A stretch of 5,180 nucleotides of DNA, taken from assembly GCA_947303165.1 (NCBI GenBank), contig CAMYXE010000056.1, forward strand, positions 1-5,180, read 5' to 3'. The position numbers were made by a program, and so were the translations under genes. This document shows positions 1 to 5,180 of the stretch, piece after piece. The stretch's first letter is position 1. Each line of letters begins with the position of its first letter. This DNA is from an uncultured Pseudomonadota bacterium (GTDB lineage Bacteria; Pseudomonadota; Alphaproteobacteria; Rs-D84). The notes under the pieces were generated by a model that was not told the DNA's origin, did not search any database, and saw only the letters and a program-made list of their open reading frames with translations.

Positions 1-61
1 TCAGGTTGGGTTCTATGTTTGAGACTAAATGTTTGACTTCTGGAGCAAGTCGAATTTTCAT
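1..61 (-). CDS. 5' end of an unidentified gene, next in the glycosyltransferase operon (partial)
   Basis: An ATG at 61-59 overlaps the TGA stop of the upstream 670-residue gene by 4 bp (ATGA). It is preceded by GAGG at 69-72 with 7 nt of spacing, a good Shine-Dalgarno sequence. The frame is open to the window edge for 20 codons, beginning MKIRLAPEVKHL. That is too short to recognise a family, and no signal peptide or membrane segment is visible in what remains. The overlap and binding site are the same arrangement as at the preceding gene junction, so this is probably a translationally coupled fourth member of the polysaccharide cluster. The function is unknown. The start is well supported, but existence of a long ORF beyond the edge is inferred. 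Confidence 0.6.
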   Translation of the reverse strand, partial: MKIRLAPEVKHLVSNIEPNL

Positions 62-2070
62 TTTAATACCTCACATACTAACTTTTTGCGTTTGTTTTTT
101 AATTTATGTCGCACAGATTTTATCGGCATTATTTTTATTATTAACCACAACAAATATGAATGTATCCGTCGCAACAATGTTGGATAATAATACGCATAAT
201 CAAACATGGGTGAAGACAACATATATGGCAAATATTCCCCAGAAATATCGGTTAATTTTCGTAACCATATTTTTACCGGCATTCCTGCATAATGTATGAT
301 TTTAGGGTTTGCCTTGGCATTTTCCAATGCTTTATCACCATGACTGTTTGCCAACCATGGATATTCAGGGGCATTTGTTATGTTTTTATGATTCCAAATT
401 TGTTCCAGCACACAATATTCAAATGGTACCGCGGCGATTTTATCAGCAGTTAAATTTAACACATCTAAATCAAACATTTTAAGACGTGGTCCAAAATCAC
501 GAATTGTTTTCAAAAATCGATTGAACATTCCTTTTTTACGCCATTGTTTTGTGTCCGCAATCATAAAACCTGGCATATAAATATATTCTTTTTTGTTTTC
601 AGGGAAATGTGAATGCACACCATTTTTTTCGTCTTGTTGTTCTGCTATAATTCCGCCCCAATCTGCACCATGCATATCCATATTGTATATTTCACTCAAA
701 TCGTCACAGAATAACACATCAACATCCGACCATATCACACGATCATATTCTGGCAATAAATCAGCCAACATTAAACGATAATATGTGGCAATACCACTCC
801 ATCCGGTTGGGGCACCTTTTAATAATTTGCCATCAACGGCGACCCAACGAATTGGGTATATTGATTCAATTGTTTCCTTGGTTTTTATTTTTAATTTATC
901 ATAAAATACAATCACATCGTACATAGTATTTGGTGATGCATTGTCTATTAAACTTTTAATAGCAATTGATGCAGGCAATGCATAATTATCATCAAAACCA
1001 AAAACCACCGGTATACGTTGCGTATTTTTTTTGGCATTTGCAATCGCTTTTTTTAATGATTGTTGGGATTGTTTATAAACACTTTCTGCATTTGATAATA
1101 ATGCGGATTGCATTTTTTTATATTTATCTGCGGTCATTTTGTATGCCGCAATCATCGCATCACCCAATTCATTATCGGCATACATGATTGAATCGGCCTT
1201 GCCAAATCCATAATGTTTGGCAAATACGTCATTTAATATCAATGGTTTTGCAAATCCGTACGATAATTGCACAGATCCGGATGCTTGACCTTGTAAATAA
1301 CGATGGTGCGATATATTGTTAATATCCATCAACCCCAGCAAGAAATCAGCATTTTCGATTTCGGCAAACATGTCTGGAAAATTCAAACGACCACAAACAC
1401 GAACATATTTCTTTAAAGAATCTGGCATTTCTAAATTACCACGACCAATTACAACAATTTCAAAATTAGTTAAGCCAGCAGAAACCATTTGATTTACGGC
1501 ATCTAAAATTATGGCATGATTTTTTACCGAAGAATCAATATTTCCAACAACCGCGAATATAGTTTTGTCATTTTTCGGTGTTATTTTGACATTTCCAAAC
1601 CAATGTGGGTTCATGCGTCCAACACCGTCAACATCACTCAATACAAACAGACGGTTAGCATCTATCATTTTTTGTAATTCTGGAAATTTATCGCATGCGC
1701 GACTTAACACATCATGTTCAACACCCATCAACCCATATTTTGGCATTTTGTGCATATGCAACATTGTTGGAACATATTTGTCACAAAAATATGTGATACT
1801 ATTAAAAAACACAAAGTCATACTGACACACCAAATCAGATTGCAAAACAGATTCTAATTCTGTCAAAGTCCCACTGTATATGCGGGCAACATCCGGGCAA
1901 CGACACATTGGATATTCGGCAGCATTTTCGTTTGTTATGAAAATATCAACATTGTACCCAAAATCCGCAAAATACTTTGTATGCCCAGGCAAAGTTTCCG
2001 CATGATGCGGATGCGGTTCAATAATTAAAACTGATTTTTCACGAATATCTTTCAATGTTTTGATGTTCAT
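58..2070 (-). CDS. Two-domain glycosyltransferase: N-terminal GT-B-type domain fused to a C-terminal family 8 (GT-A) domain
   Basis: This 670-residue protein appears to hold two sugar transferases. Residues about 12-345 look like a GT-B (GT4-like) fold: a first beta strand VLIIEPHPHH, an inter-domain region near FAVVGNID (172-179), VVIGRG (206-211) and the nucleotide-sugar segment ASGSVQLSYGFAKPLI (263-278). A charged helical linker (about 325-351) leads to a family 8 domain, residues 353-605. That domain starts IPVVFGFDDNYALPASIAIKSL, has the metal-binding DxD as D449-V-D451 in WSDVDVLF, a YMPGFMI segment (498-504), DLDVLN (534-539) and a terminal histidine motif HYAGMPVKIW (593-602). Family 8 enzymes are retaining transferases that use UDP-sugars and Mn, as in LgtC/WaaJ-type lipopolysaccharide assembly. 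The C-terminus (638-664) is a hydrophobic stretch followed by many Lys/Arg, suggesting inner-membrane association. The start is supported by AAGGCGG upstream and a 4-bp ATGA overlap with the preceding gene. Sugar specificity cannot be read from the sequence. Confidence 0.87.
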   Translation of the reverse strand: MNIKTLKDIREKSVLIIEPHPHHAETLPGHTKYFADFGYNVDIFITNENAAEYPMCRCPDVARIYSGTLTELESVLQSDLVCQYDFVFFNSITYFCDKYVPTMLHMHKMPKYGLMGVEHDVLSRACDKFPELQKMIDANRLFVLSDVDGVGRMNPHWFGNVKITPKNDKTIFAVVGNIDSSVKNHAIILDAVNQMVSAGLTNFEIVVIGRGNLEMPDSLKKYVRVCGRLNFPDMFAEIENADFLLGLMDINNISHHRYLQGQASGSVQLSYGFAKPLILNDVFAKHYGFGKADSIMYADNELGDAMIAAYKMTADKYKKMQSALLSNAESVYKQSQQSLKKAIANAKKNTQRIPVVFGFDDNYALPASIAIKSLIDNASPNTMYDVIVFYDKLKIKTKETIESIYPIRWVAVDGKLLKGAPTGWSGIATYYRLMLADLLPEYDRVIWSDVDVLFCDDLSEIYNMDMHGADWGGIIAEQQDEKNGVHSHFPENKKEYIYMPGFMIADTKQWRKKGMFNRFLKTIRDFGPRLKMFDLDVLNLTADKIAAVPFEYCVLEQIWNHKNITNAPEYPWLANSHGDKALENAKANPKIIHYAGMPVKIWLRKLTDISGEYLPYMLSSPMFDYAYYYPTLLRRIHSYLLWLIIKIMPIKSVRHKLKNKRKKLVCEVLK

Positions 2071-3257
2071 TTGTCCGCCTTGTGTTTTATAAATTCCAAA
2101 ATTTCACGCACAGCAACACGTGGATCTATTTTGCTTATAACCAAACCTTTATCATATTTTGATACCCGTTCCACAGGCGCACCAATATTGAAGCACGCCA
2201 CAGGTAAACCCATTTGCATACATTCAGACGTCGTAAAAGAAAACGTTTCTGGAACAATCGATGGAATAAACGCGATATCTGGCATATATTTTTCCACAAT
2301 ATCCGGTAAAGATTGTAAATCATACGGTCCCGCACAAATGAATTGTGGATGCTGGGGCGGGACACCATAAAATTGTCCAATATGAATAATCTTTACGTGT
2401 TTAGGCAAAAATGATAACATTTCGCACACCAATTTTTGCCCTTTGATTGAATATAAACTGCCAACAATAGCAATATTTATACCATTATGTTTTTTTATTT
2501 TAACCTGGTGGACATATTCAACCACGTGTGGGACTATTTTTATTTTCGAATCCAGTTCTGGATATACAGATAACAATATTTTTTTACTGCTGCGTGAAAA
2601 AACCGTTACAGAGTCCACCACATTTGTTAAAAAATTTTTCCATGTATTACGCCATGCCCCTATATTTTTCTGACATTTTGTACAAACGACACAATCGCGC
2701 ATTACACATGTTGTAACATCTGGTTTTATTAAATGAACCGTTGGACAAACACAATAATAATCATGCACCATAACATCAATACTTAGTGCAATATTATTAT
2801 TTTTTGCATTTGTTACAATGTTTAAAATATCCGGTGTATTTTTATATCCAACCAGGTTATTAATAACGATTTTTTGGACACAACCTAAAATACATCCAGG
2901 AATTTTTTTTGTGGCGCAACATATTTTTCCAACATCATTTGAGAATATATATTTTTTCAGAAATGCATCGTATTGACATACAATCACATTGTATTTTTTT
3001 GATAATTCTTGAACCTTGTTAAACGAATACAGCGCCGTTCCCCCACCAAGGGAATGATCCAAGTATAATAAATTTTCTTTGGATTTAGTCAGCCAAGATA
3101 ACAATCCACGAAGTGACAGCCTATTATAATTGTATTTGGTAAATTTAAAAATCTTGAATAACACCAAACAATTATAATATTTCGTACTAATGATTTTAAA
3201 TATCGTTTGATTAAATAATTTATACCTGCGTACACTCACAGGGTTAACAACCGACAT
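2067..3257 (-). CDS. Family 4 glycosyltransferase (GT-B, retaining) with a cysteine cluster
   Basis: Probable cytoplasmic, membrane-associated transferase that moves a sugar from a nucleotide donor to a growing surface glycan. Numbered from the chosen ATG (396 aa), it has a first Rossmann strand and Gly-rich loop NLLYLDHSLGGGTALYSF (62-79) and HDYYCVCP (165-172), followed by Cys at 184, 189, 192 and 195. The second domain begins at INIAIVGSLYSIKGQ (260-274), and the donor-binding E-x7-E motif is E337 to E345, followed by MGLPVACFNIGAP. These are standard GT4 marks. Before the first strand lies an unusual basic, aromatic stretch of about 60 residues. I chose the ATG at 3257 because GGAG lies 9 nt upstream (3267-3270) and the ATG sits 5 nt after the preceding stop. 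An upstream in-frame ATG at 3272 would add 5 residues but has no binding site and overlaps the preceding gene by 10 bp. The 3' end overlaps the next gene by ATGA. Donor and acceptor are unknown. Confidence 0.88.
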   Translation of the reverse strand: MSVVNPVSVRRYKLFNQTIFKIISTKYYNCLVLFKIFKFTKYNYNRLSLRGLLSWLTKSKENLLYLDHSLGGGTALYSFNKVQELSKKYNVIVCQYDAFLKKYIFSNDVGKICCATKKIPGCILGCVQKIVINNLVGYKNTPDILNIVTNAKNNNIALSIDVMVHDYYCVCPTVHLIKPDVTTCVMRDCVVCTKCQKNIGAWRNTWKNFLTNVVDSVTVFSRSSKKILLSVYPELDSKIKIVPHVVEYVHQVKIKKHNGINIAIVGSLYSIKGQKLVCEMLSFLPKHVKIIHIGQFYGVPPQHPQFICAGPYDLQSLPDIVEKYMPDIAFIPSIVPETFSFTTSECMQMGLPVACFNIGAPVERVSKYDKGLVISKIDPRVAVREILEFIKHKADK

Positions 3258-3262
3258 GGATT

Positions 3263-4126
3263 TTATCTCCATTTAATAAATAATATTGGAATAAATTCAA
3301 ACAAATATATTTTATTATTCTTTATTTTTAACAATGGTATTGGCCCCAAACGCAGACGAAAAACCGTCCCAGATTGATTTGAATACTTTTTAAACCATAT
3401 TGCATATTGCGGATATCTGCTGATAACATCAGTTTTGATTACCGTATGCAATCTATCCATAATTCCTTTTGTTCTGTGGGTTGTGTTGCCATCAAAATTA
3501 CGATAATTTACTAAAACTGATTGGATACAATAAAAATGTGTCACATCCATTAAACGGTTCCATAATTGATAATCTTCTCAAGGAGTATAATATTCTTCAT
3601 ATTTTATACTATTTTCGTCCAACACAGATTTACTTAACATTGATGCAGTATGTGGGAAATAGCAACCGTCACACATTGTACATTTGATTTCAAAATCATT
3701 TTCTGGGCATGTATGCAAGGCCCCTTCTTTTTTGCAATCAAAAAATCGTAAGAAACCACTGACAGCACCAATTTCTGGATGATTATCCAGTATATTAACC
3801 TCTTGTTCTAGCCTTGTTGGTAAAGATATATCATCATGATCAAAAATAGCCAGATATTCGCCCTGCGCCAATTCTAACAATCTATTACGCGAACGAGATA
3901 TACCCACATTATGTTCATTTTTTATATATTTTACACGTTTATCGTGTTTTGCATATTCCAATACTATCTTTTCAATTTCAATATTATCAGGACTATCATT
4001 CAAAATTAAAAATTCAAAATCAGTAAAAGTCTGATTCAGAATAGATTCCACACATTCACGTAAATGCCGCGGATTTGTATTATAAATTGGTGTTAATACA
4101 GATACTTTTGGGGTCTTTGTTAGCAT
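3263..4126 (-). pseudogene. Family 2 glycosyltransferase interrupted by an in-frame TGA
   Basis: The frame from the ATG at 4126 encodes 182 residues, a TGA at 3580-3578, then 104 more residues in the same frame to the TAA at 3265-3263 (287 codons in all). The upstream part is a clear family 2 GT-A domain: VSVLTPIYN (8-16), ILNDSPD (41-47), NVGISRSRN (73-81), the metal-binding FDHDD (95-99) and PHTASMLSKSVL (158-169). The codons right after the TGA read EDYQLWNRL, the family's conserved Glu-Asp segment normally found after a YxPxEDY-type sequence. This shows that one gene has been split by a stop and not by a frameshift. A truncated product would lack the Glu-Asp motif, the acceptor side and the hydrophobic/basic tail (256-287). 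The ATG at 3550 in the 3' part has only a poor binding site. AGAGGA 5 nt upstream (4132-4137) supports the start at 4126. The cause could be a real nonsense mutation, phase-variable or strain-specific loss, or a sequencing error. Confidence 0.85.
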
Positions 4127-4152
4127 TTGATTCCTCTTGTTGCAAATGCTAA
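4120..4152 (-). promoter_or_regulatory. 10-bp perfect inverted repeat enclosing the ribosome binding site of the family 2 glycosyltransferase
   Basis: On the minus strand the arms are TTAGCATTTG (4152-4143) and CAAATGCTAA (4129-4120), separated by 13 nt. The AGAGGA ribosome binding site (4132-4137) lies wholly in the loop, and the ATG start (4126-4124) lies inside the downstream arm. In mRNA this would form a stem covering the start codon. As DNA it is a dyad that could be an operator. The stem has only three G-C pairs, so its stability would be moderate. The sequence symmetry is observed; a regulatory role is inferred. Confidence 0.45.
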
Positions 4153-4153
4153 A

Positions 4154-4181
4154 ACAATACCAATAAAAAATCAACCGTAAA
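4154..4181 (-). promoter_or_regulatory. Candidate sigma-70-type promoter for the glycosyltransferase operon
   Basis: A separate promoter is expected because a terminator lies just upstream. The best pair seen by eye is -35 TTTACG (4181-4176) and -10 TATTGT (4159-4154), each matching 4 of 6 consensus bases, with 16 bp between. An alternative -10 is TATATT (4196-4191), which lacks a convincing -35 but would place the whole inverted repeat in the transcript. The gap is so AT-rich that chance matches are likely. Confidence 0.22.
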
Positions 4182-4232
4182 AAATGTATCAATATAAAAT
4201 TACTATGATACTTTACACACGTACTTTTTAAC

Positions 4233-4258
4233 AAAAAAGCCCCGCAAAAACGCGGGGC
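4233..4258 (-). terminator. Intrinsic terminator after the rpsR-rplI operon
   Basis: Read on the minus strand, GCCCCGC (4258-4252), a 6-nt loop GTTTTT and GCGGGGC (4245-4239) form a perfect 7-bp stem of G-C pairs only, followed by six T (4238-4233). It starts 23 nt after the rplI stop and ends 106 nt before the glycosyltransferase start, so it separates the ribosomal protein transcript from the glycan cluster. Confidence 0.93.
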
Positions 4259-4281
4259 ACTTATACACCAAACCAAAATTA

Positions 4282-4884
4282 TTACTCTGCAACTGGTGCA
4301 ATTTCTTCTGCTGTTTCTGCTGCAGCCTCTGTTGCTTCGGCCTTGGCCTCTTCTTTTGGTTCTTCTTCTGTTTCTTCTTCAACCTTTTTGGTTCCAAATG
4401 TCAAAACCTTACCCGCAACCAAAGCTTCGATTTCATCGTTGGTACGTGCAACGTAAACTTTGATTGGAACGATGACATCTGGGTGCAAAGCGATTTTTGT
4501 ATCAAAGGCACCAATTGATTTGATTGGCGCACCCAACATAACCTGGGCCGAAGAAACATCAACATTCGCGATCTCCTTCAATGTCCGTGCGATATCGCGG
4601 CTTGACACAGAACCATACAATTGACCTGTATCACCGGCCTGGCGAATCATGTACATCTTGGCATTCTTGACCGCATCAACCTTGGATTCTGCATTCTTTT
4701 TGGCGGCTTCGTGACGTGCCTGGAGTTCAGCCTTTTGCGCTTCGAACAATGCGACATTTTCACGTGACCAACGCAACGCCTTGTTGTTTGGCAACAAGAA
4801 ATTGCGTGCATAACCTGTTTTAACTTCGACTGTATCACCAATATTGCCCAAGCGAGTAATTTTTTCTGTTAAAATAACTTTCAT
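4282..4884 (-). CDS. rplI: 50S ribosomal protein L9
   Basis: L9 binds 23S rRNA in the large subunit near the base of the L1 stalk and helps keep reading frame. The N-terminal rRNA-binding domain is plain: MKVILTEKITRLGNIGDTVE followed by VKTGYARNFLLPNNKA (residues 1-36), matching the family signature. A long charged connecting helix covers about 42-75. The C-terminal domain contains GDTGQLYGSVSSRDIA (84-99) and GAPIKSIGAFD (118-128). The protein is 200 residues, against about 150 in E. coli. The excess is an Ala/Glu-rich acidic tail (about 166-200), a feature I associate with alphaproteobacterial L9. AAAGGA lies 8 nt before the ATG, and the stop is TAA. The gene is 49 nt downstream of rpsR and is the last of the operon, before the terminator. 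Confidence 0.98.
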   Translation of the reverse strand: MKVILTEKITRLGNIGDTVEVKTGYARNFLLPNNKALRWSRENVALFEAQKAELQARHEAAKKNAESKVDAVKNAKMYMIRQAGDTGQLYGSVSSRDIARTLKEIANVDVSSAQVMLGAPIKSIGAFDTKIALHPDVIVPIKVYVARTNDEIEALVAGKVLTFGTKKVEEETEEEPKEEAKAEATEAAAETAEEIAPVAE

Positions 4885-4933
4885 TTTATCTGTCCTTTAT
4901 GTTTAAAGTATGTTTTTCATCCCAAATAGTTTA

Positions 4934-5161
4934 TTAACCGATGTTGTTCCGTACGAACGGCAACAGTCCCAAATGACGTGCGCGTTTAATTGCGCGTGTC
5001 AATTGACGTTGATCTTTTTGAGAAACGCCGCTGATACGACTTGGGACGATTTTACCACGTTCGGTAATATAGTGCCCCAACATTTTAACATCTTTATAGT
5101 CAATATCTTTACCCTTTAACGGGTTAGATTTTTTACGATAAATTGCTGCACGAACTGCCAT
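4934..5161 (-). CDS. rpsR: 30S ribosomal protein S18
   Basis: S18 is a small-subunit protein that pairs with S6 on the 16S rRNA platform. The 75-residue product has the normal family length and its core block: [20 protein letters not shown] (21-40), then [20 protein letters not shown] (41-60) and [10 protein letters not shown] (61-70). The N-terminal segment reads [12 protein letters not shown] where many S18 proteins have a Cys-Pro-Phe motif, and the whole protein has no cysteine. The start is fixed by the very strong GAGGAGG (5169-5175) 7 nt upstream. The A of the ATG is also the last base of the preceding TAA stop (TAATG), which implies coupling to the upstream gene, probably rpsF. The stop is TAA. 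Confidence 0.98.
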   Translation of the reverse strand: MAVRAAIYRKKSNPLKGKDIDYKDVKMLGHYITERGKIVPSRISGVSQKDQRQLTRAIKRARHLGLLPFVRNNIG

Positions 5162-5180
5162 TATTCTGCCTCCTCGGTAT
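5161..5180 (-). CDS. rpsF: 3' end of a probable 30S ribosomal protein S6 gene (partial)
   Basis: The last 20 bases read as codons ...T-E-E-A-E then TAA (5163-5161), overlapping the rpsR start by one base. An acidic ending fits the charged S6 C-termini known from many bacteria, and rpsF directly before rpsR is the conserved order. Five codons cannot identify a protein by themselves, so this call rests on position. The same bases also form the rpsR ribosome binding site. Confidence 0.55.

Noticed and set aside
1565..1825. Plus-strand open frames opposite the glycosyltransferase genes (also near 6-299, 593-781, 966-1187, 2071-2370 and 2443-2716)
   Set aside because: They lie antisense to well-supported genes, have no recognisable domains and no consistent ribosome binding sites, and are expected by chance opposite AT-rich genes.
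3263..3550. Separate 95-residue gene
   Set aside because: It is the in-frame remainder of the family 2 transferase after the TGA. Conserved codons of that family precede its ATG, and the ATG lacks a good binding site.
3578..3580. TGA read as selenocysteine, tryptophan or glycine by recoding
   Set aside because: Two ATGA gene overlaps in the same cluster use TGA as a normal stop, the other long genes contain no internal TGA, and no convincing hairpin follows this TGA as a bacterial selenocysteine element would require.
4127..4276. 50-codon upstream extension of the family 2 glycosyltransferase frame
   Set aside because: It runs through the intrinsic terminator, does not resemble the family N-terminus, and the ATG at 4126 has a good ribosome binding site directly before the first beta strand.
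4203..4397. Lys/Gln-rich open frame overlapping the end of rplI
   Set aside because: It is the shifted reading of the repetitive Ala/Glu codons of the L9 tail and continues through the terminator.

Overview
The window reads as a piece of an AT-rich bacterial chromosome, most likely from an alphaproteobacterium. The evidence is the right-hand gene order rpsF-rpsR-rplI, all on the minus strand, and an L9 protein carrying a long Ala/Glu-rich acidic tail of the kind common in that class. The class assignment is inference. Every supported gene is on the minus strand, so transcription runs from right (5180) to left (1).

Right part (about 4233-5180): the last codons of a probable rpsF, then complete rpsR (ribosomal protein S18) and rplI (ribosomal protein L9). 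The block closes with a strong intrinsic terminator (GC-rich 7-bp stem followed by a U-run).

Middle and left (1-4126): a separate, tightly packed glycosyltransferase cluster of surface-polysaccharide type (lipopolysaccharide or capsule). It starts in a 155-bp AT-rich gap that holds a 10-bp perfect inverted repeat around the first gene's ribosome binding site. In order of transcription it contains: (1) a family 2 glycosyltransferase broken by an in-frame TGA immediately before its conserved Glu-Asp catalytic motif; (2) a family 4 glycosyltransferase with a cysteine cluster and an E-x7-E motif; (3) a 670-residue protein joining a GT-B-type domain to a family 8 (GT-A) glycosyltransferase domain; (4) the first 20 codons of an unidentified gene leaving the window. 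Genes 2/3 and 3/4 overlap by 4 bp (ATGA), which indicates translational coupling and shows that TGA is an ordinary stop codon here.

Together genes 1-3 would add successive sugars to one glycan at the cytoplasmic side of the inner membrane. Hydrophobic/basic modules at the end of genes 1 and 3 and the start of gene 2 fit membrane-associated glycan assembly. No mobile element, CRISPR array, tRNA or rRNA was seen. I do not see a clearly new system. The most notable points are the nonsense codon, the start-site hairpin and the two-domain transferase.
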